In this document: positions 26,481 to 35,611 of the stretch, piece after piece | How positions within the stretch are numbered: position 1 is the first letter of the stretch | Layout of the letters: every line of letters begins with the position of its first letter | DNA from: Tessaracoccus sp. OH4464_COT-324 | GTDB lineage: Bacteria > Actinomycetota > Actinomycetes > Propionibacteriales > Propionibacteriaceae | Length of the DNA stretch: 64,000 nucleotides | Direction of reading: 5' to 3' | Assembly: GCF_003932855.1 (NCBI RefSeq) | Contig: NZ_RQYZ01000001.1 | Span: 346,708 to 410,707, forward strand | Position numbers and translations under genes: made by a program | The notes under the pieces: model-generated | The model's database searches: none | What the model was told of the DNA's origin: nothing | The model's input: only the letters and a program-made list of their open reading frames with translations

Positions 26481-28013
26481 GTGATCGGTTACGCGAAATT
26501 GCCCTGGTACGTCTCCGGTCCGCTGTTCGTGACGGCGGGGGTGCTGCTCGGGCTCGGCCAAGCACCCATCGGATGGTGGCCGGCCACCATCGTCGGTATC
26601 GGGCTGTTCAGTTGGTTGCTGCAGGGCCGCACCAAGCGTACTGCCGTCGCGTATGGCTACGTGGCGGGTCTTGCACTCAACGGATTGACTCTATGGTGGA
26701 TATCGGTGTTGGGAGCGCCGGTGGCTCTGGCTTTGATCGGTTACGCGGCCATCTGGTACGGACTCGCCGGCCTCATCATTTCGAGGCTGATCAAGCTGCC
26801 CGGCTGGCAGGCCTGGGTGGCTTGCGCCTGGGTCGCGATCGAGCACGTTTCCGGCAGGTGGCCTTTCGGGGGATTCTCCTGGATCCGATTGGCCCATGCA
26901 ACGCTGGATCAGCCACTGGGCGGATACCTTCCGTTCCTGGGCGCCGCGGGGGCGTCCCTCCTGATGGCTCTGGTCGGTCAGTTGTTGTTCACCCGCCGTT
27001 TCCAGATCTGTCTCCCTCTGATGGCCGCCTTGTTCCTGGTAGGCGCGTTGTTGCCGGCGCAAAAGCTCCCCACCACGGGAAGGACCGTTGAAGTGGCCAA
27101 CGTGCAACCCAACGTGAACCGCCACGAGTATGGCGGGCCGTATTATGCGCGCGCCGTGACCAACAACGCACTCAGCGCCACGGTTTTCGCGCTGGCAGAA
27201 GCCAGAAGCAGAAACAAGATAGTGGACATGGTGCTGTGGCCGGAGTCGGCTAGCGACTACGACCCCCTCCTGGACCGGAAGGCAGGCCACCAGGTGGAGC
27301 TGGCAACGAAACTGGCGGGCACTCCGCTGCTCGTGGGTGCTGTCACCCGTCCGGATACGCCGGAGAACTCACGACAGACGACGGGCATTTTCTGGGAGCC
27401 CGAGGTGGGGCCGGCCGCCGTATACCACAAGCGGAACTTGGTGCCCTTCGGCGAATGGATTCCTTTCCGGGACATCCTGCTACCCGTCTTCCCCGTACTG
27501 AGGCAGACCGGAAGCCAATCCGTTCCGGGAGCCGGGCCGGGCGTGCTGAGCACCACCTTGCCCTATGGGGGAACGCTACGGGTGGGCGACATCATATGCT
27601 TTGAGCTCGCCTACGACGAAACCGTCTATGACGTGGCACGCAACAACGCTGACATCGTGGTCTCCCAATCCAACGAAAACACCTACGCTGGCACATCTCA
27701 GGTTCCACAGCAGCTGGCGTTGAACCGGCTGCGCGCCATTGAGTTGGGCCGCGAGGTCGTAGCCAGCACGCTGAATTCGGTGAGCGCTCTAGCCCACCCG
27801 GATGGCTCGTTGACCGACGTCAAGGAGGAGTATCGCGCGGCCGCAGCGATCGTCAGTGTTCCGGTGCGCTCGGGCCAGACCTGGGCGCCAACCATCGCTC
27901 CCTGGCTTTCCCAGGGTGCTTGCCTCGTCACTCTTGGGGCAATCGTTTGGGTTCTGGCTGCAGCTTGGCGCCAGCGGGGTAGGCTGGTGGGACCATCGTC
28001 GAAAGAGGTTTGA
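26481..28013 (+). CDS. lnt: Apolipoprotein N-acyltransferase
   Basis: This 510-residue membrane enzyme adds the third acyl chain to lipoproteins. About eight N-terminal helices (residues 1-195) precede a nitrilase domain. The catalytic triad is visible as Glu in WPESASDYD, Lys in YHKRNLVPFGEW, and Cys in DIICFELAYDE. It lies directly before ppm; in mycobacteria the two activities are fused in Ppm1, here they are separate genes one base apart. It serves the betaine-type lipoprotein and others. Confidence 0.94.
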   Translation: MIGYAKLPWYVSGPLFVTAGVLLGLGQAPIGWWPATIVGIGLFSWLLQGRTKRTAVAYGYVAGLALNGLTLWWISVLGAPVALALIGYAAIWYGLAGLIISRLIKLPGWQAWVACAWVAIEHVSGRWPFGGFSWIRLAHATLDQPLGGYLPFLGAAGASLLMALVGQLLFTRRFQICLPLMAALFLVGALLPAQKLPTTGRTVEVANVQPNVNRHEYGGPYYARAVTNNALSATVFALAEARSRNKIVDMVLWPESASDYDPLLDRKAGHQVELATKLAGTPLLVGAVTRPDTPENSRQTTGIFWEPEVGPAAVYHKRNLVPFGEWIPFRDILLPVFPVLRQTGSQSVPGAGPGVLSTTLPYGGTLRVGDIICFELAYDETVYDVARNNADIVVSQSNENTYAGTSQVPQQLALNRLRAIELGREVVASTLNSVSALAHPDGSLTDVKEEYRAAAAIVSVPVRSGQTWAPTIAPWLSQGACLVTLGAIVWVLAAAWRQRGRLVGPSSKEV

Positions 28014-28014
28014 A

Positions 28015-28794
28015 ATGTCCAATGGCTCGGCTGTCGGCAGAGTTCTAGTTGTCATTCCCACGTACAACGAGTCACAGAACATCGAGTCGATTGTGACGCG
28101 CATCCGCAAGGCGGTTCCCCACGCGCACGTGCTGATCGCCGACGACAACTCGCCCGACGGCACAGGGCAGCTGGCGGATCGTATGGCAGACAACGACGAT
28201 CATGTTCATGTGATGCACCGCAGCGGCAAGCAGGGCCTCGGGGCCGCATACCTCGCGGGCTTTGATTGGGGTCTGGAGCGTGGCTACGACGTGCTGGTGC
28301 AGCACGACGCCGACGGATCCCACCAGCCGGAGGAGTTGCCCCGTCTCCTCAAAGCCTTGGAGGACGGGGCCGACATGGTGAAGGGCTCGCGTTGGGTTCC
28401 TGGCGGTTCGGTGGTTAACTGGCCCGCTAGCCGCAAGTTCATCAGTCGAGGCGGGTCGTTGTGGACCCGCCTGTGGCTAGGAATCCCGGTCAAGGACGCC
28501 ACGGGCGGATTCAACGCGTTCAAAGCCGACACTTTGCGCGGCCTTGACCTGAACGACGTCGCCTCGGCGGGATACTGTTTCCAGATCGATCTCGTCTGGC
28601 GTGCGGTGAAGCGCGGCTACAAGGTGGTCGAAGTGCCGATCGAGTTCGTCGAACGGGAATTCGGCACTTCGAAGATGAGCAAGAACATCGTCGTTGAGGC
28701 CCTGCTGCGCACCACCCTGTGGGGGGTCGAGCATCGCTTCTCACAGTTGAAGGGCTTGTTGAAGCGAGGCCTGGGGCTGTTCAAGCGTGGCTGA
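28015..28794 (+). CDS. ppm1: Polyprenol monophosphomannose synthase
   Basis: This 259-residue GT2 glycosyltransferase moves mannose from GDP-mannose to polyprenyl phosphate. It shows VVIPTYNESQNI at the N-terminus, the metal motif QHDADGSH near residue 103, and GGFNAFKAD and FGTSKMSKNIV typical of Ppm/DPM. It has no membrane helices of its own, so it may work with Lnt at the membrane. ATG at 28015 follows AGAGG. The next gene overlaps its end by 8 bases. Confidence 0.94.
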   Translation: MSNGSAVGRVLVVIPTYNESQNIESIVTRIRKAVPHAHVLIADDNSPDGTGQLADRMADNDDHVHVMHRSGKQGLGAAYLAGFDWGLERGYDVLVQHDADGSHQPEELPRLLKALEDGADMVKGSRWVPGGSVVNWPASRKFISRGGSLWTRLWLGIPVKDATGGFNAFKADTLRGLDLNDVASAGYCFQIDLVWRAVKRGYKVVEVPIEFVEREFGTSKMSKNIVVEALLRTTLWGVEHRFSQLKGLLKRGLGLFKRG

Positions 28795-29320
28795 GCCCGC
28801 CGCGCCTCGCACCGGTGGTCTGCTTCTGGTGCTGTTCGTCCTGCTGGCTCCGCTGATTATCTGGGTGGTTGCCGAGCTGGCGTTGTTGATCTGGGTGGGC
28901 GCGCAGTTCGGCCTGGTCAAGACAATCCTGTTGGTTGGCGCGAGCTTCGTGCTCGGTGCGGGGCTCGCGGTGCGCGCAGGGCGGAAGGCCGTGGGGAGGG
29001 TACGCGACGCCGTGGCTGCAGGAGAGCCGATGCGGACACAGTCGGACGCCGGCATGCTGTTGACAGGGGCGCTCCTGCTCATCGTGCCCGGTTTCCTGAG
29101 CGACCTCGTCGGTTTGTTGTTTGTTCTTCCTTTCACCCGCCCGATGGTTCGGCGAGTCCTGAGCCGAGTGTCGTCGTGGGCGGAGCGGAAGCAAGCAGAC
29201 CCGGCCCAGGTTGTTGTTCCGGGCGAAGTCGTGACGAACGACGGCACGGCGGAAAAGGCCGATGGCCCCCTCATCCTGGAGGGGACCATCGTGGAGCTGG
29301 AGGAAGAAGAGCGTTCCTAA
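28787..29320 (+). CDS. FxsA family membrane protein
   Basis: This 177-residue protein has the FxsA landmarks: two N-terminal helices with LLVLFVLLAPLIIWVVAE, the central LVGASFVLGAGLAVRAGRKAVGRV, DAGMLLTGALLLIVPGFLSDLVGLLFVLPF and an R-rich cytosolic tail with acidic end. FxsA of E. coli modulates phage F exclusion of T7; the general role is unknown. GTG overlaps ppm by 8 bases. It converges on rbpA with a 4-base overlap. Confidence 0.82.
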   Translation: MAEPAAPRTGGLLLVLFVLLAPLIIWVVAELALLIWVGAQFGLVKTILLVGASFVLGAGLAVRAGRKAVGRVRDAVAAGEPMRTQSDAGMLLTGALLLIVPGFLSDLVGLLFVLPFTRPMVRRVLSRVSSWAERKQADPAQVVVPGEVVTNDGTAEKADGPLILEGTIVELEEEERS

Positions 29321-29655
29321 TCGACGAGCCCTTCGCGCTTCATCGTCAGCCGCTCTTTGAAGTTGTCCTCCAACTCGCTCATTGATCTGCGTTCCAGCAC
29401 CATGTCCCAGTGTCGGCGCTGCGGCTTGACCTCCTTTGGCTCACCTGTCACGCCGTCGGAGCGTACCGCGGTCTGCCCGCACTTCTTGCAGTCCCACTCG
29501 GTGGGCAGGTCCGCCTCCATAGCGAAGGTCACCTCGAAGTGGTGTCCCTTCGGACAGTCGAAAGCCAAGCGTTGCCGCTCCGCGAACTCGACGCCCTGCT
29601 CGTCTTCGAAGGTCTTAGAGCCGAGACCGACTCCCCGCAATGCGCTGTCTGCCAT
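29317..29655 (-). CDS. rbpA: RNA polymerase-binding protein RbpA
   Basis: This 112-residue actinobacterial transcription factor binds RNA polymerase and the housekeeping sigma factor. The zinc-binding core has Cys residues in FDCPKGHHF and CKKCGQ, and the C-terminal sigma-interacting part holds RRSMSELEDNFKERL. AAGGAGG precedes the ATG at a good distance. In mycobacteria rbpA also neighbours ppm1. It restricts the organism to Actinobacteria. Confidence 0.96.
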   Translation of the reverse strand: MADSALRGVGLGSKTFEDEQGVEFAERQRLAFDCPKGHHFEVTFAMEADLPTEWDCKKCGQTAVRSDGVTGEPKEVKPQRRHWDMVLERRSMSELEDNFKERLTMKREGLVD

Positions 29656-29701
29656 TTTTCCTCCTTAGGAACATCAACGACCGACACGGTTCGATTGTTC
29701 C

Positions 29702-30472
29702 CTATCGAGTAGACCACATACCGCGGGCTCGTAGGACCGCTTTCAGCACATCCGGTCGGTCTGTGACGATTCCGTCCACTCCCCAGTCGATTAGCCGATG
29801 CATGGTTGACTCGTCATCGATGGTCCACACGTGCACCTTCTTACCCGCTCTGTGGATGGCAGCGATGTGCTTCGCGGTGACCAACCTGACGTTGAGGCCG
29901 CCCACCCGATGACTAAGCGGAATCTGGTAGACATCTCCCCGCGTGCGTACGAGGCCTGCAGCCAGCAGTGCCGCCGCGCCTACCGAGGCCGACGTGGTGA
30001 CGCTCGGCTGCAACCTACGGAATCGGCGGATCTGCCGTCCCGAGAACGATCCCACACACACTCGGTCGTGGGCCGCGTGTCGGTCGATGAACTCGGCCAG
30101 GAGTCGTGTGCATTGCGGCTCCTTGATATCGATATTGAAGTTGGCTTCTGGGAAGGCCTCGAACAGTTCGTCTAGGGTGGGGATTTCCTCTCGCCCGCCC
30201 ACACGCAACTCCTTAAGCCGGCGGAGCGTCAACGCTCCTGGCTTGCCGACGAAATCTGTCACCCGGGCGAGATCGACGTCGTGGAACGCGATGAGATGGC
30301 CGTCGGAGGTGGCGTGGATGTCCGTTTCCAAGTAGTTGAAGCCGAGTTTCACCGCGTTGCTGAACGCCTTCAGCGTGTTCTCGATGCCCAGGTTGCTTGG
30401 CAGGAAGGCCCCGCCGCGGTGGGCGAGCGGCACGAAGCGTGGTTTCAAGTACTCGTTCTTCTTGGCCGCCAT
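29702..30472 (-). CDS. Glycerophosphodiester phosphodiesterase
   Basis: This 256-residue TIM-barrel enzyme has the GDPD motifs LAHRGG with the catalytic His, NTLKAFSNAVKLGFNYLETDIHAT with the metal Glu and Asp, and FHDVDLAR with the second His. No signal peptide is visible, so it should be cytosolic. ATG at 30472 is preferred over an ATG three codons upstream because CATAAT ends seven bases before it. It probably yields glycerol-3-phosphate from deacylated lipids. Confidence 0.9.
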   Translation of the reverse strand: MAAKKNEYLKPRFVPLAHRGGAFLPSNLGIENTLKAFSNAVKLGFNYLETDIHATSDGHLIAFHDVDLARVTDFVGKPGALTLRRLKELRVGGREEIPTLDELFEAFPEANFNIDIKEPQCTRLLAEFIDRHAAHDRVCVGSFSGRQIRRFRRLQPSVTTSASVGAAALLAAGLVRTRGDVYQIPLSHRVGGLNVRLVTAKHIAAIHRAGKKVHVWTIDDESTMHRLIDWGVDGIVTDRPDVLKAVLRARGMWSTR

Positions 30473-30479
30473 GCGAACC

Positions 30480-30485
30480 ATTATG
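30480..30485 (-). promoter_or_regulatory. -10 hexamer for leaderless GDPD gene
   Basis: CATAAT on the minus strand, 7 bases before the ATG at 30472; it rules against the ATG at 30481. Confidence 0.4.
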
Positions 30486-30506
30486 CACCTGTGGAACGAT
30501 GGAGCA

Positions 30507-31364
30507 ATGTCTACTGTGCTTTCAATCCAGTCCAGTGTCGCTTACGGCCACGCTGGCAACTCGGCCGCTGTCTTCCCAATGCAGCGCGCCGGCATCGACG
30601 TCATCGCCGTCTATACCGTGCATTTCTCCAACCACACGGGCTACCAATCGTGGCGCGGTCCGCTGCTCGCGCCGGACGACGTGCGCGCGGTGGTCACGGG
30701 AGTGGAGGAGCGTGATGCGCTGCCTGCGGTTGATGCGCTGTTGTGCGGCTATCTGGGCGCACCGGAGATGGGCGAGGTGATCCTGGAAGCGGGGGAGAAG
30801 GTCAAGAGCCACAATCCGAACGCGGTGTTCTGCGCCGACCCGGTGATGGGCGACGTCGATCGAGGCTTCTACGCCCGGCCTGGTATCCCGGAGTTCTGGC
30901 GCGACCGCGTGGTCGAGAAGGCCGACATCATGTCGCCCAACCTCTTCGAGCTCGAGTTTCTGACCGGGCGACAAACCAAAACCCTCGCCGACGTGGTGTC
31001 CGCCGCGCAGAGTCTGCGCGCGGCGGGTCCTGATGTGGTGCTGGTCACGTCGACGACCGCAGACGATCTTCCTGCTGACGAGTTGCACATGCTGGCTGTC
31101 CGCCGAGACGAGGTGTTCATCGTCTCCACGCCCAAGCTCGATCGGACCTTCACCGGTTCCGGAGATTTGACCACCGCCACTTTCCTGACCCACTGGCTGC
31201 GCGCCAAGAACCTGGCTGAGGCTCTGGGGCGCACCGCGTCGGTGGTCTACTCCATTTTGGAAGCGACGACGGCGCAGGGCGCGCGGGAACTCCGCCTGGT
31301 CAGCGCTCAGGAGGACATCGTCGAGCCGAGGTTCACCTTCGAGGCACGCAAGCTGGAAATCTAG
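30507..31364 (+). CDS. pdxY: Pyridoxal/pyridoxamine kinase
   Basis: This 285-residue ribokinase-fold enzyme phosphorylates B6 vitamers in the salvage pathway. Visible motifs are SIQSSVAYGHAGNSAAVFPMQ at the N-terminus, DPVMGDVDRGFY in the middle, SPNLFELEFLTG, and the anion-hole loop TGSGDLTTATF with the catalytic Asp. ATG at 30507 follows GGAG; upstream in-frame ATGs lie over the divergent GDPD gene. The PdxY label is preferred over PdxK by length and motifs. Confidence 0.93.
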   Translation: MSTVLSIQSSVAYGHAGNSAAVFPMQRAGIDVIAVYTVHFSNHTGYQSWRGPLLAPDDVRAVVTGVEERDALPAVDALLCGYLGAPEMGEVILEAGEKVKSHNPNAVFCADPVMGDVDRGFYARPGIPEFWRDRVVEKADIMSPNLFELEFLTGRQTKTLADVVSAAQSLRAAGPDVVLVTSTTADDLPADELHMLAVRRDEVFIVSTPKLDRTFTGSGDLTTATFLTHWLRAKNLAEALGRTASVVYSILEATTAQGARELRLVSAQEDIVEPRFTFEARKLEI

Positions 31365-31559
31365 GAGTACTTGACCGGATGAGCTGGTTGGAGCCCTCGA
31401 ACCCGAGAGTGGCGAGGGAGGGACCTTAGAGTTGAGCGGGTTTGCCGACGACCACCTCCAGAAAGGCCCCCTCGTGCCTCTCGCCGAGGCGGCGTTTACC
31501 CCGTGCACCCGTCTGCGGGCGACGCGGTTCCTCGCCGCTGCCTTCTTGACGTTCGGGCC
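31365..31559. other. Stretch between pdxY and the transposase remnant
   Basis: No intact gene is supported. A short frame on the minus strand (to about 31426) continues from the transposase remnant but loses similarity after its HTH-like RPYLPQ segment. It is probably decayed sequence. Confidence 0.4.
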
Positions 31560-31846
31560 GAACCGTTGGAGAGGTTTGTCTGTAACTCCCGCTCAACCAG
31601 CAAGGCGCTCGTTTCTGAGGTAGATACGGCCTGGCACGTTTGTGGGTGACACCCAACTCAATGCAGATGTCACGCCAAAGATAAAGATGGGGGCCGGCAG
31701 CAGCCACCGCTATCGGTCATGACCCGTTCGGCCGTGACCCCGCGAGCAGCGAACAGGCGAGGATCGAGCACGACGACCGCGGTGGGCGCTGTCTCGCCCG
31801 TGGACCTCGGCGCAAGGGCTGCGATGACCTGCCAGACATGCCTGCC
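31560..31846 (-). pseudogene. Degenerate IS481-type transposase remnant
   Basis: Two frames on the minus strand resemble the DDE core of IS481/IS3-type transposases. From 31846 to about 31695 the frame reads STGETAP, then FAARGVTAERVMTDSGG, matching the second-Asp region. From 31707 a shifted frame continues HLYLWRDICIELGVTHKRARPYLPQ, matching the third-carboxylate region, although the final E is no longer found in a recognisable place. The frameshift near 31700 and missing ends show it is dead. No terminal repeats or target duplication were found. Confidence 0.65.
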
Positions 31847-32118
31847 ATGCCCTGGTCACGCCAACGCCTCAACCGCTTCTACGCAGTCTTATAGGTAGGA
31901 CACGTCATAATGGCTCAACCGTACTGGCTATTGACCAGCCTCGCTCGACCACGACGAGCCAACCTCAGCAAGGCGTGTGGCGTCAAACGGCACTCGAATG
32001 GCTAGCGCGGGACACGGAGGCCTCCTCGACGGTGGTGCTGGTTTCTGTACAGCTCCAACTCCACTACAGGAGGCCTTCACCTTGCACGCGCCACATCAAA
32101 CTCGACTAGACATCACAA
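31847..32118. other. Gene-free sequence beside the transposase remnant
   Basis: 272 bases with no supported gene. A ten-base palindrome GGAGGCCTCC occurs at about 32014-32023 with no assigned role. This may be further remnant of the insertion. Confidence 0.35.
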
Positions 32119-33660
32119 CTAGTCCTCTTCTTCGTCATCTCCCCAGAAGACCTCCACCTTGGCACCCAACTTATTCAGCCGCTGAGGCAGGTCCTCGTAG
32201 CCGCGGTTGATGATGTAGACGTCCTTCAGCCTCGTTGTTCCACGCGCCGCGAGGGCCGCGAGGAACAGACACACCGCAGGACGCAACGCCGGGGGAGTCT
32301 CGATGGTGCGGGCCCGCCAATCGGTCGGCCCAATCACCAGCAGCCGATGAGCGTCCATCAGCTGGATGTTCGCGCCGAGCTGAGACAGTTTCTCCAGGTG
32401 GATGGCCCGCGAATCGTAGACCCAGTCGTAGATTCGCGACTGGCCTTCTGCGGCCGCACAGATCACGGCGAAGAAGGGCAGATTGTCTATGTTGAGCCCG
32501 GGGAAGGGCATCGGATGAATTTTGTCCATCGGTGCGTGCAGCTCCGAGGGGTGCAGCGTGATATCCACCAGCCGCGTCTTGCCGTTGCTGCTGAGATACT
32601 CCGGGGACGTCTCGAGCCGCTGGCCCATCTCGTCGAGCACTGCCAACTCGACCTCCAAGAACTCGATGGGGCAGCGCTGCACCGTCATTTCGGACTTGGT
32701 GACGATGCCCGCAGTGAGCAGGCTCATTGCCTCGATGGGGTCTTCGGAGATGTGATACTCGACATCAACGTCGATCTCCTCGACGCCGCTGATCTTCAGC
32801 GTGGTGGTGCCCACACCCTCGATGCCCACGCCCAAGGCCTGCAGGAAGAAGCACAGATCCTGGACCATGTAGTTGCCGGAGGCGTTGCGGATGACCGTGG
32901 TGCCCTTGGTGCGCGCTGCAGACATGAGGACGTTCTCGGTGACGGTGTCCCCACGTTCAATCAAGGTCACGTGGTGTTCAGGGAGCCCGTCCTTGGCGAC
33001 TGTCGCGTGATACTCGCCGTCGGTAGCCACGACGGAAAGTCCAAGCTTGCTCAGCGCGGCCATATGGGGATGGACGGTGCGGGCGCCGAGGTTGCAGCCC
33101 CCGGCATATGGTAGTTCGAAGCCCGAGAACTCGTGCATCAGAGGCCCCAGGAACATCAGGATGGAGCGAGTCCGCTTGGCCGCCCGCTGGTCCATGTTCT
33201 TCGGCAGAAGCTGCTCGGGGCGTCGGATCACCAGGTCCCGATCGTCATTGGCCCAGGTGAGTTGCACACCGATTGACGTGAGCACCTCGATGATGCGGTC
33301 GACTTCTTCGATGCGCGCGATCCCACGCAGCGTGGTGGTGCCCTTGTTAAGGAGCGACGCGCACAGCAGCGCCACCGCCGCGTTCTTGGAGGAGCGCACC
33401 TGGATGGCCCCCGTCAGCGTCGTCGGCCCTTGAACTTTGTAGTTCATCGACCCACGGGTTGCGGCTTGGATCAGTGGCTGCTCCAGCGCGGTGGCGAGTC
33501 GTTCGATCATGATCAGCGACAGGTTCTGTTGGCCGTTCTCGATCCGATGGATTGCGCTCTGGGCAGTACCGATCTCTGCTGCCAGCCGCTGCTGCGACCA
33601 GCCCCGCGCTACCCGCGCGTCGTGGATCAGACGCCCGATGGACTCGCTCGTAACACTCAT
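32119..33660 (-). CDS. XRE helix-turn-helix fused to a MurA-like enolpyruvyl transferase
   Basis: This 513-residue protein has an XRE-type HTH (residues 7-63, with WSQQRLAAEIGTAQSAIHRIE) followed by a complete EPSP/MurA-type transferase (73-500). MurA catalytic positions are kept: Lys92-Asn93 in RSSKNA, Cys189 in the AGGCNLGAR loop (the fosfomycin-target cysteine), an Asp in the GLNIDNLPF loop, and an Arg in PALRPAV. MurA makes UDP-GlcNAc-enolpyruvate, the first step to peptidoglycan. The ATG has TAAAGT six bases before it, within the HTH start, so the fusion is not an annotation error. The C-terminus is very acidic. It could be an active second MurA or a sensor-regulator. Confidence 0.87.
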   Translation of the reverse strand: MSVTSESIGRLIHDARVARGWSQQRLAAEIGTAQSAIHRIENGQQNLSLIMIERLATALEQPLIQAATRGSMNYKVQGPTTLTGAIQVRSSKNAAVALLCASLLNKGTTTLRGIARIEEVDRIIEVLTSIGVQLTWANDDRDLVIRRPEQLLPKNMDQRAAKRTRSILMFLGPLMHEFSGFELPYAGGCNLGARTVHPHMAALSKLGLSVVATDGEYHATVAKDGLPEHHVTLIERGDTVTENVLMSAARTKGTTVIRNASGNYMVQDLCFFLQALGVGIEGVGTTTLKISGVEEIDVDVEYHISEDPIEAMSLLTAGIVTKSEMTVQRCPIEFLEVELAVLDEMGQRLETSPEYLSSNGKTRLVDITLHPSELHAPMDKIHPMPFPGLNIDNLPFFAVICAAAEGQSRIYDWVYDSRAIHLEKLSQLGANIQLMDAHRLLVIGPTDWRARTIETPPALRPAVCLFLAALAARGTTRLKDVYIINRGYEDLPQRLNKLGAKVEVFWGDDEEED

Positions 33661-33666
33661 TCCGCC

Positions 33667-33672
33667 ACTTTA
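33667..33672 (-). promoter_or_regulatory. -10 hexamer for the HTH-MurA gene
   Basis: TAAAGT on the minus strand, 6 bases before the ATG. It starts the protein at the HTH domain. Confidence 0.45.
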
Positions 33673-33733
33673 TCTCATAGATGAGATCACTTCGGGTACT
33701 CCGAAGCAGGATGTTCTCAGGTCGCTCAGGGGC

Positions 33734-33739
33734 TAGAGT
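33734..33739 (+). promoter_or_regulatory. -10 hexamer for leaderless lpd
   Basis: TAGAGT, 7 bases before the lpd ATG; no SD site. It chooses 33747 over an upstream in-frame ATG at 33681. Confidence 0.45.
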
Positions 33740-33746
33740 GTCTTTC

Positions 33747-35147
33747 ATGAGCTCTCACTTTGACACGGTTGTCCTAGGCGCGGGCCCGGGCGGCTACGTT
33801 GCCGCCATTCGCGCCTCCCAGCTCGGCCAGAAGGTCGCGATCATCGAGAAAGAGTACTGGGGTGGCGTCTGCCTCAACGTCGGCTGCATTCCTACGAAGT
33901 CCTTGATGCGCAACGCGGAGTTGGCACACATCCTCACGAAGGAGGCCGACCTTTACGGCATCGAGGGTCAGGTCAGCATGAACTACGAGAAGGCGTTCAA
34001 GCGCAGCCGTGCGGTGTCCGAGCGAATGACCAAGGGCATCCACTTCCTGATGAAGAAGAACAAGATCCAGGAGATCCACGGCTGGGGCACCTTCGTCGAC
34101 GCCAGGACCATCGACGTTGCCGCCGAGAGTGGTGAGGTGCAACGCGTCACCTTTGACAACTGCATCATCGCGGCTGGCGCCACGACCAGAATGCTGCCGG
34201 GAACGCAGACCTCGGCAAACGTGGTCACCTACAAGGAACAGATCCTCTCTGACAAGGTTCCGGGCTCCATCATCATCGGTGGCTCCGGAGCCATCGGGAC
34301 CGAGTTCGCCTACGTGCTGAGCCAGTACGGTGCCGACGTGACAATTGTCGAGTACCTGGATCGCATCGTGCCAACCGAGGACGCCGAGATCTCCACAGAA
34401 CTCGCCAAGGCCTACAAGAAGCTCGGCATCAAGCTGATGACCTCGACGAAGGTCGAATCGATCGAGGACACCGGAGCCGGTGTTCGGGTCACGGTAAGCC
34501 CGGCAGCCGGGGGAGAGAGCCAGGTGCTGGAGGCTGATCGCTTCCTCTCCGCCATCGGATTCGCCCCGCGGACCCAGGGCTATGGGCTGGAGAATACGGG
34601 AGTCGCCCTGACCGAGCGCGGCGCGATCGCAATCGACGACTACATGCGAACCAACGTAACGGGTATCTACGCCATCGGCGACTGCACCGGCAAGATGATG
34701 CTGGCCCACACCGCCGAGGCGCAGGGCGTGGTGGCCGCGGAGACCATCGCTGGGGCGGAAACTCAGCCAATCAACTACGACATGATTCCGCGCGCCACCT
34801 ACTGCCAGCCCCAGATCGCGTCCTTCGGCTACTCGGAGCAGCAGGCCAAGGACAAGGGGTACGAGGTCAAGGTCTCCAAGTTTCCCTTCGCGGCCAACGG
34901 CAAGGCCTGGGGCCTGGGCGAGGGCGTCGGGTTCGTCAAGATCGTGGCCGACGCCCGCTACAACGAACTGCTGGGCGCTCACATGATCGGTCCAGATGTC
35001 ACCGAGCTGCTGCCCGAACTGACCCTCGCACAGGCGTTCGATTTGACCGCTGACGAGATCGGCCGCAACATTCATGCGCACCCGACGCTGTCCGAGGCCA
35101 TCAAGGAGGCCGCCGAGGGCATCACCGGCCACATGATCAACTTCTGA
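33747..35147 (+). CDS. lpdA: Dihydrolipoyl dehydrogenase
   Basis: This 466-residue flavoprotein reoxidises dihydrolipoamide in 2-oxo acid dehydrogenase complexes. The FAD loop [14 protein letters not shown] opens the protein, the redox disulfide Cys42/Cys47 lies in [14 protein letters not shown], the NAD loop is [11 protein letters not shown], and the active-site His/Glu pair is near [11 protein letters not shown]. Length is normal. It stands alone, diverging from the HTH-MurA gene, with no E1 or E2 genes in view. Confidence 0.95.
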   Translation: MSSHFDTVVLGAGPGGYVAAIRASQLGQKVAIIEKEYWGGVCLNVGCIPTKSLMRNAELAHILTKEADLYGIEGQVSMNYEKAFKRSRAVSERMTKGIHFLMKKNKIQEIHGWGTFVDARTIDVAAESGEVQRVTFDNCIIAAGATTRMLPGTQTSANVVTYKEQILSDKVPGSIIIGGSGAIGTEFAYVLSQYGADVTIVEYLDRIVPTEDAEISTELAKAYKKLGIKLMTSTKVESIEDTGAGVRVTVSPAAGGESQVLEADRFLSAIGFAPRTQGYGLENTGVALTERGAIAIDDYMRTNVTGIYAIGDCTGKMMLAHTAEAQGVVAAETIAGAETQPINYDMIPRATYCQPQIASFGYSEQQAKDKGYEVKVSKFPFAANGKAWGLGEGVGFVKIVADARYNELLGAHMIGPDVTELLPELTLAQAFDLTADEIGRNIHAHPTLSEAIKEAAEGITGHMINF

Positions 35148-35164
35148 CGCTGCACGTTCAGGAC

Positions 35165-35200
35165 GGCCCCAGCTGGGTTCTCCGGCTGGGGCCATTTCGT
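35165..35200 (+). terminator. Terminator after lpd
   Basis: GGCCCCAGC (35165-35173) pairs perfectly with GCTGGGGCC (35185-35193), then ATTTCGTT. The T-tract is short, so efficiency is uncertain. Confidence 0.65.
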
Positions 35201-35564
35201 TGCCCGACACATCGACCGCGCTACGGGATCAGCACGCTTGCGCCAGACGATGCATCAGACCAAGAGGCACCCAACCCTCCAGTCCTGCGCCCGACCATTT
35301 GGCCGATAAGCTTGATTATGTCATTTCTGAAGAAGATTGGCCTGGCTCCCAGCCCCTGTTTCAGCCCCTGATCTAACTCTCAAAACCAGATGGCCGTTGC
35401 AGTTACCTCCGCCACGATCGCCAACGAGGGTTGGAGGCCACATCTCCCGTTCCGACGTTGCCGACCGAGTTCCGCAGCGGAGACCTGAGCGCTGCCGTTC
35501 CGGGCCGTGCCGATTCGATACCACATGCGGGCCGAGACCGTCGTCGTGAACGTCGCCCCATGTC
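35201..35564. other. Gene-free region
   Basis: About 360 bases. I see no coding frame with a recognisable product, no RNA gene and no repeat, apart from the inverted repeat at its right edge. Confidence 0.5.
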
Positions 35565-35604
35565 ATGGAGTCTCCGCCGCCTTTCCAAGCGGCGGAGACT
35601 CCAT
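35565..35604. repeat. Perfect 16-base inverted repeat
   Basis: ATGGAGTCTCCGCCGC (35565-35580) and its exact reverse complement (35589-35604) flank an 8-base loop. It ends 8 bases beyond the DUF2188 stop, so it may terminate that gene, though there is no T-tract on either side. The perfection of the stem is unusual. Confidence 0.75.
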
Positions 35605-35611
35605 ACTGGGA

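Noticed and set aside
33774..35210. 478-codon minus-strand frame over lpd
   Set aside because: Shadow of lpd; composition only.
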